NCBI GenBank assembly: GCA_947650285.1
Contig: CANTFL010000654.1
Coordinates: 1-64,000 of the forward strand
DNA from: Hyaloperonospora brassicae
Taxonomy: Eukaryota > Oomycota > Peronosporomycetes > Peronosporales > Peronosporaceae
Direction: 5' to 3'
Length of the DNA: 64,000 nucleotides
The position numbers and the translations under genes are program-made. How positions within the stretch are numbered: position 1 is the first letter of the stretch; each line of letters begins with the position of its first letter. Below are positions 1 to 10,568 of the stretch, piece after piece. The notes under the pieces are model-generated. The model ran no database searches. It was not told where the DNA came from and saw only the letters and a list, made by a program, of their open reading frames with translations.

Positions 1-928
1 GTAGACTGAGCTTCGGACACGTGAAACGCTTCTGTTGCGTTCACTTCGAGTAATTGTCGATAGACCCGTATCCAGAACTTGTTCATGTGTCGAGATATAG
101 CGACTGAGAGACGCACGTGGAAGCACTCGACGACGATGATGAGATATCATGACGAGCTCTCAAAGCACTATGTTAGGGCGTGATAGAGTTATAGGGACGT
201 CATTGGATGGACAGACAGAGAGATGTAGTAGCTGAATAGGTACTTGAATACGTACTTAGGGCGCATTGAGTGTGCGCTTTTTGACATCGCGCTGTAGATG
301 CTACTGAAACATATACTACTGCCCCAGCTATCGTTGCAAATCAGACACCACTGGGCACGTTTTGGCACAGAAACGATCATGGACGTGGAAACGCAAGCCG
401 TAGCTTTGCTCTATCTGGACCATAGTTCACTCTATTTGCGCCATACTGATCCAAGTCTTGGGATATCCTCCTCCTCTATTCAGCTTCCAGCATAATCATC
501 ATGAAGTACCCGATGGAGGATATAAATCATTGGTAAACGTGGTAAACAAAGCCATACTCCGATGCATTCTCAGGATCCTGCAACCCACAACCAGCATCCG
601 AGCAAAAGGATCAACGCACATACTGATCCATATCTCATGTCTATTCGCGCTGCATAATTCCTAACTCCTCTTAGTACCATCGCGACGACGTCGACATTGA
701 GTGCAAACCGCGTGTCGAATCAATGAAAGACGTACTTCACTGTACCTGCACACGTGTCGAGCCTCTGGATCGACTACCAACTCACCGTCTTATTCTATCG
801 ACTGCAACTGCTCCTTCGTCACGCATACCTTCGGATGGCAGTCCATCAATCACTCAGTCGGTCCATCGCTCACTCCGTCCGTCGGCCTCGTGCAGCTCCC
901 TCACAAAACCTCAAAGCAGCGCCTTCAC
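1..928. other. No gene seen upstream of histidine ammonia-lyase 3' end
   Basis: Short open frames occur on both strands but none shows a recognisable domain, signal peptide or family motif, and they overlap one another. The last 200 bases are probably the 3' flank of the ammonia-lyase gene, which ends at 929 on the minus strand. I see no transposon terminus here. Confidence 0.4.
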
Positions 929-2748
929 TCACTCACCCAAAAAGGGGGTAGCCACTTGCCAGATCGCTCCACTGCGCACGAGGTCCACGACCGCGTCAAT
1001 ATCTGGTTTCATGACGCGGTCCTTGTCAAGTTTCGGTACACGCGTGCGCACGACTGCATGGACAGCTTCAAGTACTGCTGTCGTCCGTAGTGGCCGAAGG
1101 AGATCGAGCGCTTGGCAGGCCGCCAGTAGCTCAATGGCAACGACTGTCTCGACGTGCTCGACGACCGTAAGGGCTTTCCGAGCTGCGAAGCCGCCCATGG
1201 ACACGTGGTCTTCTTTCGCTCCACTCGTCGAGATCGAGTCCACGGACGACGGATGAGTGAGCACTTTGTTCTCCGACACGAGCGCAGCGGCCGTGCAGTG
1301 GGCAATCATGAACCCGGAATTGAGCCCTCCGTCCGGCACGAGGAACGCCGGCAAGTGACTCAATGCCGGGTTCACCAGTCGCTCAATGCGACGTTCACTG
1401 ATGCTGGCGATCTCGTGGACGCCAATGGCCAAGTAGTCCAGCGCCTTGGCCGGGTACTCGCCATGGAAGTTACCTCCTGAGATGACAAACCCATCGCCGC
1501 CACGGTAGAACGTGTCGGACGTGCGCTTCATGTCCGCAGTGAAGCGCTCCATTGTCTCGTACTGCTGCACGCTGTTGTCGTTCAGTAGCGCTCGAAGCCG
1601 CTGAATCTCCCGGTTGGCGTCTTCGAGGTCCGTGATCTTCGGTTCACTCAAACGCAACTCAGCGTCGCACTTGTCCACTGACACCTCCTTCAATGCCACC
1701 GGAGCTACTGCTGCTGGTGGGTATCCGATATCCCGTTGCCACGTCGGCTGCCGGTCCCGTAAAGACCATGGGGTTGTCCGTCGCGCTGTTCATTTCGACG
1801 GTCAGCACTTGCCGCACAAAGGCGATCGTGTCGTGCACAATGCCGTGTACCTGCGGTGCACAGCGCAGCGAGTAGGCGTCTTGGACTTTGCCAACGTAGT
1901 TGTGGCTGCGAAACAACTCGGACGGGTCATCGGGACTCAGCAGTGTGCGAACACGTGCTGCCACGCGCGCTTGGCCAATATGGGGACGAGCTGCGTGGAT
2001 ACGCGGGTGGAAGGCGTTCACCGTACCGCAGAGCACTTCGAGCGATAGTGCAACGACCACGTCGGCACAGTTTGTGACGTTCTGTGCGCGCACGAGCGCT
2101 TCGACCCCAATCGACGTGATCAGTTGCGTGCCATTGATCAACGCGAGTCCTTCTTTCGCCTCGAGCTGCAACGGGTGCAACCCGTGTTTCGCAAGGACTT
2201 CAGCTGCGTCGCGGATTACAACGTCGTTGTTGTCGGTAGTGTCCCACATGAGCCCTTCGCCCAGCAACCCGAGCGCCAAGTGCGCGAGCGGGGCCAAGTC
2301 CCCCGACGCCCCCACAGTGCCTTTGCTCGGGACAAGCGACAAACACGACGCGTTGAACGCGTCGACGAGCTGGTGCAGCGTGGGGACGCGGATGCCGGAA
2401 TGGCCTTTGGCCAGTACATTGATGCGGAGCGCAAGGAGCATGCGCGTCTGCGCAGGGGTTAACGGGTCCCCTGTGCCCGACGCGTGCGACCAGAATGAGG
2501 TTCGCCTGCAGTACTTTGAGCTGGTCGGGCTCGATCACGACCGTGGAAAAGAGCCCAAAGCCCGTGTTGATGCCGTACGCGACGCGGGTGGGGTCTTCGA
2601 GGATCGCATCGACCACGTCGCGACTGCTTGACACGCGTGTCCAGGCGTCGTCACTGAGGGCAATGGAAGTCGCACCTTTCGACAGCGTCAGGAGGTCTTC
2701 GGCGCAAAGGGACTCGCCATCGAGCACGAGTACGGATTTGGTCGACAT
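929..2748 (-). CDS. hutH: Histidine ammonia-lyase, reading frame broken twice
   Basis: Histidine ammonia-lyase removes ammonia from L-histidine to give urocanate, the first step of histidine degradation, in the cytosol. The family signature is clear: the N-terminal YGINTGFG segment, the [12 protein letters not shown] loop whose Ala-Ser-Gly (2301-2309) forms the MIO cofactor, then [23 protein letters not shown], and a C-terminus very close to animal enzymes ([15 protein letters not shown]). The ATG at 2748 begins [12 protein letters not shown]. The frame breaks near 2492 (one extra base within cagaat) and between about 1700 and 1735. Either the gene is freshly decaying or the assembly has two single-base errors; conservation on both sides favours error or very recent loss. 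About 85 extra residues with a coiled-coil look (1481-1760) lie between NPMVF and SGGNF, where the human protein has only about seven. No intron is needed, although a CTCAG acceptor-like site sits at the insert's 3' edge. Confidence 0.9.
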
Positions 2749-4294
2749 GTGTGTGCACAGGATGGATCGAATGGAGCTACTGATGAGGAGGAGGAAGAGG
2801 AAGACGGTGGGTGGGGTGGGGTAACTCGCACTGGCTGATGGTGACTGAACGGATGGAAGTGGAAGAGATAATGGGCTGCGGCGTGAGGGATCGATGCGTA
2901 CAAGTGGTAAGCGGTGGCCGCTGCATGCAGTTGCGGTACATCTTGTTGACAAGGTGAGATGGTGTTGTTGGCGGTTTGAGCTGCTATATCAGTACAAAAC
3001 GAGCGAGGCACACGAGGAAAGCGCCGACAGTCGCTGTGGTTGGGTTGTCCGTGTACTGGATTAAGCACGTGATTAGACGACGATTTGTTGAAGTTGCACG
3101 AGCTTTCGTGAGATATCGGTACTTCTGTACGCAGAGAATAACACGTTTTGCACGATTGGATGCAACTGGAGCTTGCGCTTGAAGTCAGCCGTCTGGATGA
3201 ACAGTGTGGCCACAACAGCCAACTGTCAGAAGACGATTAATGGTCAGGAGAGCAAGCTCTACATCATTACAGGCAGCACTTGCTACTCGAGTGTAGGAAG
3301 GGGCCCCGAATGTGCGCAAGCGAAGTGCAACTTGGCTGTCTCGACGGATGTGCTACGTGGGCAACTGCCGACTGGAACTCGTTCCGATCGCAGTCGCAGT
3401 CGCTTTACAGTGTGTGTTGACAGTTCTTCTGCCTGGTAGCTACAAATTGTTTTTGTTGACGGGTGCTGCAGACAAGCAATGCATGAGTACACGATCCCAG
3501 GCAGCTGTTGTATTCAGGTGTGTGCTGCATTGGGACGAGTTGCCAGAGCATAAGCGTCAGGTAGTACGTCATGCACCTCATAGATTCGCGTCAGTTCAAT
3601 CTGATTGCGTCGTCCTGCGTAGCATGTTGGACTAATCTTGACGTCACAGCGACTTGATGCAGGCTGTCACGTAACACGTTTGTCAGTATCTACAAATCTA
3701 TTTGATAGCTTTTGATGCTGAGATGCACAGCTTTAACTACGCGAGCAGGTGGTGGTGCCACCATTGCAAGCGCCGATCACCGAAAGCGCATGCACGACTT
3801 TTCCCCTATGCATACGCTTTGACACGGACCACATTGCGTTCACCTCGTCGACGTCGTTTCAAGTCTCGACGGCGACGTAGCTACGCAAAGCACAACTTAC
3901 TGTTGCGATCGGAACAAATGGTGCGGCGTGACACGGTCAACATTCTACCTACGTTTATTTCGTTGCCCTGTGCTCGCACAACGCAGTTGACGGTCCTCTT
4001 GTGATCGTTTCATCGGTTTCTCGTAAACTTGTCAACCCACAAGTGGCACTACACAACTCCGCAGCTTTTATCCTTCAGGCTTACCACGTCGCTGATGGTC
4101 TAGCTTCACCAACCTTTGGCCCGAGAGCGCATGGCCACCACACACTCCAATCGCGACTGTGATTCTTCCCACGAAGGTGACATCAATAGCAAATCGACAT
4201 GCTGCTGTCGCACACTTCTTCCTGTCATTCACCATCATTAGGTTGCCAAGCCAAGCCACCTTTTTCAAAACTCATAACAAAGTCCAAGTGAAGA
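2749..4294. other. Intergenic region between two minus-strand genes
   Basis: This holds the promoter and 5' leader of the ammonia-lyase (2749 to about 3100) and the 3' flank of the SWI3-like gene. Small frames on both strands (for example near 3173-3635 and 3702-4004) show no domain and overlap each other, so I do not call genes. A short GGAGGAAGAGG-type purine tract lies at 2785-2805 just upstream of the ammonia-lyase start. Confidence 0.4.
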
Positions 4295-6289
4295 CTAGGG
4301 CCCAAGCTGTGCCAAGCGGCCATTCATCTTTTCGCGAGAGAAGGCGAGCCGATCTACGTACAACTCGTACTTCTCTTTGGCGAGCTGCTCCTTCTCGGCA
4401 TACACTGTTTGCTCCAATACAGCTAGCTGCTGCATCTTCAACTCCATTTGACGCAACTGATTCTCCACAAGTTGCTGTACCAGATCCTCCACAGGTCCAT
4501 TGGCCATGTCATCGGCAATCTTTTGCGACCGCGTTGCCAAGAGTGCAACTGTCGTGGCATTCGCCGCTTCTTCGATGACCGCAATCATCTCCTTCGAAAC
4601 TGGCGCTGCATGGCCCTTGCTGGGATCTTCCGTCTTCGAGGTGGACCCGACAATCGTGTTTGACGACGAGGCATCCTCCATAGTCACATTGCCGTCCACA
4701 AATAGTGTGTCCTCTACTTTGACGCTCGATCCGATTCCTGCAACCTCTGCGCTGCTGGCAACTGCCGCTGCTGCATCCTCAAGCGAAGAAATGCATCCGT
4801 CACTGGTCGTAGCGGACCCTGACATTCGCGAAGCGCTCTCTACCTTGACTTCAGCTGCATCGCCCTTTGCTTGGTCCTTCATCGTAGCCGACGATGCCTC
4901 TAGTGGCGACGTTGCTACTTTTGCTGGCATCGTGTGCAACCGCTTGATGGCACCTATCGCAGCGTGAGCTGCAGCTTTTGCAACGAACGGGTCAACCTGT
5001 TCGACGAGAGAAACCAGATCAAGCACAGGTGCATTCAGAGCTGCTCCAGCAGAAAACGGTCGCATCGAGTCCACTAGGTCACCAACACTTGCCTCTCGAT
5101 CACCCATCGACGCCGACATGTTGAGCATGGGCATTTCTAAAAAGTGCAACAAACACTCGTCTGCTGTCTTCGAGCCGACCTTGGACGCCACGTAATTCCA
5201 ATCACAGCTATCCTCGCCCTCATCCTGTTTATGCACGCTCTTGGTCCTATTGGCCTTCGTGCTGCTATTCACAGCCGTCAGTAGTCGATCGTTTTCTTCC
5301 TGCGTCCACGAAGCTGCTGCGGACAGATTTCTCGCTACGGTAGGCATCAGCACGAAATCCGAGACATCGTAGCCTTCTGGAAAAGCTCCACGAATGTAGC
5401 ACGCTTCACAAATGCCACTGCCCGGTCGCAGTGCAAACCCTCGTACCGTCACTTCTTGGCCTTCGCCTGCTTTGCCGCCAGTCCCATTCATCCCATGTAG
5501 TGCACTCGACGCGTGCCCCACTGCCCCACTTGTCGTCAACTTTTTCTTTGCTTCGCTTGTGAGCTCAAAAAACAAATCGTCCACTTGTCTCGCCACGCCA
5601 CACGCTTCACACGCCAACGGAACGTTCACTCGACGTCCACTCTCCTTTTGACTCGCTACGAGCATTGCCACTGGACTCGGCCCGTCCCGAAACGACCCAC
5701 TACCACTACCAACACCACTACCACCAGCAGCAGAACTACTATTACTGACCGCGTGGAGCGCGTAGTTCGAGTGAATGGCTGGCGGCATCGCGTGCGGCGG
5801 CACGTGGAAATTGATCAGTCCCCAGTGCGTGAGGAACTCGTGCACGCGGAGGATCGCACAGGCGTCTCCTGCCAAGTGCCGGCGACAGGCCGTGGCCGTC
5901 AGGTACACGTCGGGCTGCTGGCGCGACGCGTGGACCATGTAATTGCGGTACTTGAGGTACAACTCGGCGGTCTTCGAGCCCTGAGAGGCGCTGAAGAACT
6001 CGGGCAGCATGCGCTGTTCAATGGGATTGATCTTGTCCATGGCGAACCACGTGCTGCAGCGCGGCACGGCGACAACAGGCGCTCTAACGGACGGACCGGT
6101 CGAGTCGACGGGTGCGTGTCGCGCAGATGGCGCTCCTGGGCGCGGTGGGGCACGTCCAGAGACGAGACGAGGTGCGGTCGACGCAGCAGACGATGCAGCA
6201 GGAGATGCGCGTGACAGCGAGGCGCGGGACGGACTGGGTGACGCGTGGGGAGCCGCCGACGAGGCCGCGGGGCGCGTCGTGTCGACCAT
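4295..6289 (-). CDS. SWI3/SMARCC/Moira-type subunit of a SWI/SNF chromatin-remodelling complex
   Basis: A 664-residue nuclear protein, intact in one exon. Domain order is diagnostic of SWI3/BAF155: a low-complexity Ala/Ser/Pro leader (1-75), a SWIRM domain (about 79-166, from STWF and INPIEQR through FLTHWGLINF), a ZZ-like zinc-binding segment with two cysteine pairs (CEAC 227-230 and CEAC 294-297), a SANT domain (about 325-388, SWTQEEN to DECLLHFLEMP), an acidic/Ala-rich linker, and a C-terminal coiled coil (about 600-655) that in this family mediates dimerisation or ATPase contact. The start was taken as the ATG at 6289 (MVDTTRP); the frame stays open further upstream but offers only a non-ATG start. 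SWIRM and SANT proteins scaffold the remodeller on nucleosomes. It is transcribed in the same direction as the ammonia-lyase, about 1.5 kb away, and is unrelated in function. Subfamily assignment is firm; the exact orthologue was not tested. Confidence 0.93.
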   Translation of the reverse strand: MVDTTRPAASSAAPHASPSPSRASLSRASPAASSAASTAPRLVSGRAPPRPGAPSARHAPVDSTGPSVRAPVVAVPRCSTWFAMDKINPIEQRMLPEFFSASQGSKTAELYLKYRNYMVHASRQQPDVYLTATACRRHLAGDACAILRVHEFLTHWGLINFHVPPHAMPPAIHSNYALHAVSNSSSAAGGSGVGSGSGSFRDGPSPVAMLVASQKESGRRVNVPLACEACGVARQVDDLFFELTSEAKKKLTTSGAVGHASSALHGMNGTGGKAGEGQEVTVRGFALRPGSGICEACYIRGAFPEGYDVSDFVLMPTVARNLSAAASWTQEENDRLLTAVNSSTKANRTKSVHKQDEGEDSCDWNYVASKVGSKTADECLLHFLEMPMLNMSASMGDREASVGDLVDSMRPFSAGAALNAPVLDLVSLVEQVDPFVAKAAAHAAIGAIKRLHTMPAKVATSPLEASSATMKDQAKGDAAEVKVESASRMSGSATTSDGCISSLEDAAAAVASSAEVAGIGSSVKVEDTLFVDGNVTMEDASSSNTIVGSTSKTEDPSKGHAAPVSKEMIAVIEEAANATTVALLATRSQKIADDMANGPVEDLVQQLVENQLRQMELKMQQLAVLEQTVYAEKEQLAKEKYELYVDRLAFSREKMNGRLAQLGP

Positions 6290-7356
6290 TTGATTGCGCG
6301 TGTGGCGGAAGATGTGATGGATGTGGACCACACACACACATGAGACATCGCGGTATGCGGACGAGAGGTATATTGGAGCGAGTGGAGGTGATACCGGTAG
6401 AGCGGAGAGCGCATGTGGTACGTAAGTGCAAGTAATTTATTCGGTGATGTCGGTGACGAACAGCCAGAAGCAATATGTCCGACGGACGACGACGAGTGTA
6501 CGACCACGGATGGACGATCGTGATACCCGGAAAAAAGTAAACCGAGTGTCAGTGAGATGTAATTTTTCGATTGGCCTTTTTTAGGTTTGCAGGGGTACAA
6601 AGCAAGTTATGGCGTTTGTTGGTACAGTAGTGGAAATCAGCTGTATGCTCTCTTTTTCAGTTGTTGCGTAGCAGCTCTTACACGTCGCTTGATTTGGTAG
6701 TTCTCGATACACCCAGTTACGTCCAAAACCGCACGGGCGTTCTCTAACCTGCACTTTTCGTGGTAAAAAGCGAAACGTGGGTCGACTTGTGCCCCTCGCG
6801 ACAGCACGGATGTACACGACTCGGATATCCTTGCCGACCGCTGTCAGTGTATACGTCGATCAGCAGTTCGTCCAATGTAGAAAGTGATTACGGAATGCGC
6901 ACAAGGGTAAGAGAATGATACGAATGGCTCATAGCAGACACTGGATAGTATGAGCCTCATAAGATGACATGACACGATTGTATTTACACCAACATATCGA
7001 TTGCATGCCCTGGAAGCTTCTTTCCATTTTGCTGCAATGCAACTCACGAGTAGGTCTCATCAAAGTTGTGAACTGCACGAGTAAGCATGTCGCGTATCAG
7101 AAGCATATCGACTCATGTAGATCATGTACCAACACGATTCCTACAGCTTGAACAGGTGCTTGTCGCTACTGCAGAGCAAACGTTCTTCAAGCATAACGTT
7201 TCCGATTTTCCGTTTCCAACGTGCAATATACACATTGGTCGACAAGAACGATCCGTTTGTTTGGCAAGTTCTCTTCGAAAAAAAGGAGAAGCAAGGGTTG
7301 TTGCAGTCATGATGCCTGCCAAGTGAAACAGCAATAATAGGCTGTACGAAATAACA
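6290..7356. other. Intergenic region with SWI3-like gene promoter
   Basis: The 5' side of the SWI3-like gene. It contains a short (CA)n run at 6329-6340 and no open frame with a recognisable domain. Overlapping small frames at 6844-7047 and 7087-7334 run on both strands with no family resemblance. Confidence 0.4.
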
Positions 7357-7620
7357 CTATTTGCCCATGTTGATGGTGGCCTCTTTCGCCGTTGCTGCTA
7401 TTATCGGCACTGTCTCCTGGTCCTCCATCTTGTAAAACGTATCATTTCCCGCAACGATATACAGGTTGTACTTCTCAGCGAGAAGAGAAAGTGACTCTAC
7501 ACTTCTACGTGTGTTTTTGCTGCCTTTGACATAAATACGTGGAGCTAGGGTGGTGGCTACAGTCAACATATCATTGGAAACAAAACAGTAGCAGATGTAG
7601 CTGTATCCGACGAGCGGGTG
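7357..7620 (-). pseudogene. Truncated membrane-protein reading frame cut by the gypsy insertion
   Basis: A minus-strand frame is open for 87 codons from 7620 to a TAG at 7357, just outside the left LTR. It begins with a hydrophobic stretch (HPLVGYSYICYCFVSNDML to VATTLAPRIYV) followed by a basic patch (KGSKNTRRSVE) and a polar tail. This resembles the last transmembrane helix and start of the cytoplasmic tail of a class-C-like seven-helix receptor, but the match is by eye and weak. If the gypsy element is removed, using the tacca duplication, the same frame continues into 15324-15435 on the far side with a single TAA at the junction. So a host gene was probably split, or was already decayed. 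Function is unproven. Confidence 0.35.
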
Positions 7621-7626
7621 TTACCA

Positions 7627-8160
7627 TGTAGAAGAGCTATACAGCTCCTTAAGTCAGAGGAAGACTTTAACGCTCAACGAGCAACTTCAGGTTCAATGAA
7701 CCTGACTTAGAGAGTCAAATAGCTCAGAGAGCTCAAGGTTTAGTTCAGAGAACCCGACTCAAAGAGTCAACAAGCTCAGAGAGCTTACGGTACCTGGACC
7801 AGGGGGCCGAACGATTCAGAGAATCACAGCACAGAGTGCACTAGGAGTGGTTGCCTTAACAAGGCGTTGCCAAACTCCTTGGACGATCGCAAGATGCCTC
7901 AGAGAGGCACGTGTCTTTTGGATCAAAATGGGAACTGAACTTTATTTCTTCTTCTAACCTAAAAGAACACCTTAGAGCAACGTAATTGACCTACTCGCTA
8001 ATGTCCTAAATAAAACCTCTCAAAAGATCTCGTAATCAATGGTTGACAGACATGAATATTCAACAATTGATACTGTGTTCATATTACTTTAAAGGGGATC
8101 CCATCCCTTGTGTGCACCACACCTATTGTCGACTACCAGTCGACGTGTAACCCCGTTATA
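7627..8160 (-). repeat. 3' LTR of gypsy element 1
   Basis: Read on the sense (minus) strand it starts TATAACGGGG (decayed from TGTAACGGGG) and ends in CTACA. It is preceded on the sense strand by a G-rich purine tract. It matches 14785-15318 base for base except for seven substitutions, five of them in hairpin loops, linkers or the extreme end. Confidence 0.95.
7634..7908. other. Chain of short hairpins in the left LTR
   Basis: Fourteen short inverted repeats follow one another, mostly 4-8 bp stems with 3-base loops. Starts: 7634 GAGCT-atac-AGCTC, 7651, 7672 GCTC-aac-GAGC, 7687 TCAGGTTC-aat-GAACCTGA, 7704, 7721 AGCTC-aga-GAGCT, 7743 GTTC-aga-GAAC, 7756 GACTC-aaa-GAGTC, 7773 AGCTC-aga-GAGCT, 7793 CCTG-gac-CAGG, 7813 GATTC-aga-GAATC, 7829 GCAC-aga-GTGC, 7853 GCCTT-aac-AAGGC, 7896 GCCTC-aga-GAGGC. 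Spacing is 13-24 bases for all but the last. In the element's own transcript this is the U5 end of the LTR. Two more of the same design sit at the other edge (8128-8144 and 8146-8160). Confidence 0.8.
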
Positions 8161-8171
8161 CCTCCCCCACC
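8161..8171 (-). other. Polypurine tract of gypsy element 1
   Basis: On the sense strand GGTGGGGGAGG directly precedes the 3' LTR. This is where plus-strand DNA synthesis is primed in LTR retrotransposons, and it confirms the minus orientation of the element. Confidence 0.8.
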
Positions 8172-8266
8172 AGACTGAAGTTGCCACAAAACGTCAATCG
8201 AATTCTTTCCTCAAAGAGGACGGTGTGTGTGCGCTTCAGCCTCACATTTCTCAAACACGAAATACC

Positions 8267-9487
8267 ATGGCATCGCCACCCGACGAGTCCTCGACTCTTT
8301 CTTCTCACCTAGGCGTTATTGTTGAGGTGGGCTATGGTAGCGACACCGATATCCATGGTGAAGAGAGGACAATGTCCGACTCACCAGTGCAAGGGGCACC
8401 GCCTCATACTGCACCGAATCCATTTGCCGAGCGTGGCGGAGACAACGCACCACCGTCGCCGCATCAGACACCCATCGTGAGCGATGCAATCATCACCAAT
8501 CCGCTTGATGAGCAACAACAGTTGGCTATCCAACGAAAGGAGAGCGCTCAGCGCCGTATGCAGCTTGCTGCAACCCTTGAGGGTCGCCGTGTTTATCTGT
8601 TCACCCCACTCAGTGTGGAAGAGCGTATACGCCAAACGTCAGGTCGTTCTTTGGAAACGTGGGTCATTGGCGCTGAGCCAAAATCTTCCGATGAGGTGGC
8701 GAGTCGACAGGTACTTATCGAGAGGTACCTGGAAGCTTACTTGACGACTCAGAGTCAACACAAGTTGCGACTTGACACGCAAGCACGGGGTGCACCGGTT
8801 CCACCGATGAAGGGTATACGCATCCTCCTATTCGCAGGCGAATCTCAGGAAGAAAAAGACAACGCGTTTGTTCGATGAATGCATCGGAAACGACACCTCA
8901 GAATCTTGTTAGATCTCAGAGCAAGGGCCGATGTGGCAGACGTTCGTCTATAACGAAAGATTCGGTATAATTACGCCAAGCTTAAGGCCAGAGGCCAGTT
9001 TCAAACTCGCACACGCTATGCTCCAGCTGTGCCGGTCGATGTGGGTGTTGGCCAAGCGGTACCCAACAACCCACCTTCCTCCACCACTATTTGTCAGAAG
9101 CGCTCTCGGTCGAGGGAGGACCCTTGCCACGATGTTAAAAAAAATCCGAGGCGAATGGGCAATCCTGTCGAAGGGGTATCTCAAACTTCCATGAGTTTTC
9201 CGACTCCGGGTACCCTCGTAACTTCACTAGATACTGGCATTGACCTTGCCGACGACGTCGTTTCAGGAGTCGCTCCACATGGAACTGGCGGTTCTCTTGC
9301 TCATCGAGCAGCGTCGGAGGTGGTCGGTATACCAAATTTGGAGCATGAGAAGGTGATTCTCGAGCTGAATGGTCTCCTTGAGACATTGGGTAAGACCTGT
9401 AGTGCGCTCAACGCGATGCGAGCCCGTGTTCAGGCGTTGGAGTTAGGCCAAGCTTGGATAAAGGCTCATCTTGACATCCTGATATGA
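8267..9487 (+). pseudogene. Antisense reading frame of gypsy element 1 (unknown protein, two internal stops)
   Basis: One plus-strand frame runs from an ATG at 8267 (context taccATGg) to a stop at 9487, 407 codons, interrupted only by TGA at 8876 and TAA at 8951; each can arise from an Arg (CGA) or Gln (CAA) codon by one C-to-T change. It is antisense to the element. It lies mostly in the roughly 970-base gap between the chromodomain stop (9135) and the 3' LTR, and overlaps the chromodomain region by about 350 bases. The predicted protein has an acidic, Pro/Ser-rich N-terminus, a central basic charged part (QRKESAQRRMQL, EERIRQTSG), a basic patch (KRSRSREDP) and a C-terminal heptad-like helix (LELNGLLETLGKTCSALNAM). 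I recognise no family. Low stop density over 1.2 kb suggests it was once coding. Confidence 0.6.
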
Positions 9488-10507
9488 ATTCAGCCACCGA
9501 TGGCAAGGCCAACTTACGCGGCACAAGCGCCTCTAAGTTCACGTGGGACGGATCTCGATACGGCTTCAGCAAGCCAACGTAGAACACAGGGTGCGTGCGC
9601 GGTTTGCGCGGAAGGTTGAGCGTATACGCAAGTCCCTTCTTGGAGACGACCGTGAATGGTCCAATGAAGCGCGAACGCATCTTTGTCTTGAAGAAAGAGG
9701 ACAATACATTTGTAGGTAAGTTTGTAGCATTGAGTAGAATTTGGTCTCCGACCTCGTAACGTTCAATACAACCTCTGCCTTTAGCATCAGCTTGTTCCTT
9801 CTGATTATATTGACTATCAGCCAGTGCGTCACGCACATGTCGAAAGACATTCAATCGCGTTGCGAGAAACTCTCATACCTGTTTTTGAACATAAACAGGG
9901 CTGATATCAGCAAGCCTGTGGCAACTCCTTCCTCACCGATCCCTGAACCACGCAGTGGTAGCGTTAACGGAACGCGAGGGTGTGTGAGACCATTCACAAA
10001 GAACGGTGTATAGCCTAAGGATGCATGCACGTCGTTATTCAACGCAAACTCAACGACAGGGAGCATCGGGCTCCAACGTTTTGGCGTTACAGCGCAAACA
10101 CTGTGCAAGATGTCACCGATGATGCGATTCACTCGCTCGGTTTGACCATCAGTCTGCGGATGATCCGCTGTGGACATGTCCAAACGTGTGCCGAGCACCT
10201 TGAAGACGGACTTCTACAACTTCCCAGTGAAGCGATGATCTCAATTAGAGATAATTGCCACATGCAAGCCGTGTTGTCAAACCACGCGACCAATAAATAG
10301 CGTAGCTGTAACTTCACCATCAATGGTATCCGTCACCGCCGCTAAGTGATCCATCTTGCTCAAACGATCAACAAAGAGTACAATACCCATATCGCCATAC
10401 GAATCCTTCGGTAAACCGACCAGGAAATCCATACCGATGAACTCCCAACACACCTTGGGTATAAGCAAACTAGCCAGCGGTGCGGCCGCGTGAGATGAGG
10501 GTTTCAC
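9135..10507 (-). pseudogene. Gypsy element 1 integrase and chromodomain
   Basis: From 10507 downward: integrase core with WEFIGMDFLVGLPKDSYGDMG and VDRLSKMDH (10277-10507), then STADHPQTDGQTERVNRIIGD with the expected Asp/Glu context (9851-10198), the integrase C-terminal GPFTVV...YTLNLP...HPVFYVGLLKP block (9408-9854), and a chromodomain with FHVERLLKRR, QYLVKLRGYPES and SWKFE (9135-9386). Integrase inserts the DNA copy and chromodomains of this class bind histone marks to direct targeting. The parts sit in different frames, so at least two shifts separate them, near 9400 and near 10200-10280. Confidence 0.88.
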
Positions 10508-10568
10508 CCGTTGACACGTTTACACGTACGCACATATGTGCTCCCACATATAGTTTGAACCACCAACA

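Noticed and set aside
701..2077. Plus-strand open frames over the ammonia-lyase gene
   Set aside because: They mirror the minus-strand gene; its protein matches a known family and theirs do not.
5412..6293. Plus-strand frames of 79-233 codons across the SWI3-like gene
   Set aside because: They are antisense shadows of the GC-rich, low-complexity N-terminal coding region.
6290..6337. Upstream extension of the SWI3-like protein
   Set aside because: Its first codon is GTG within a CA-repeat; the first ATG is at 6289.
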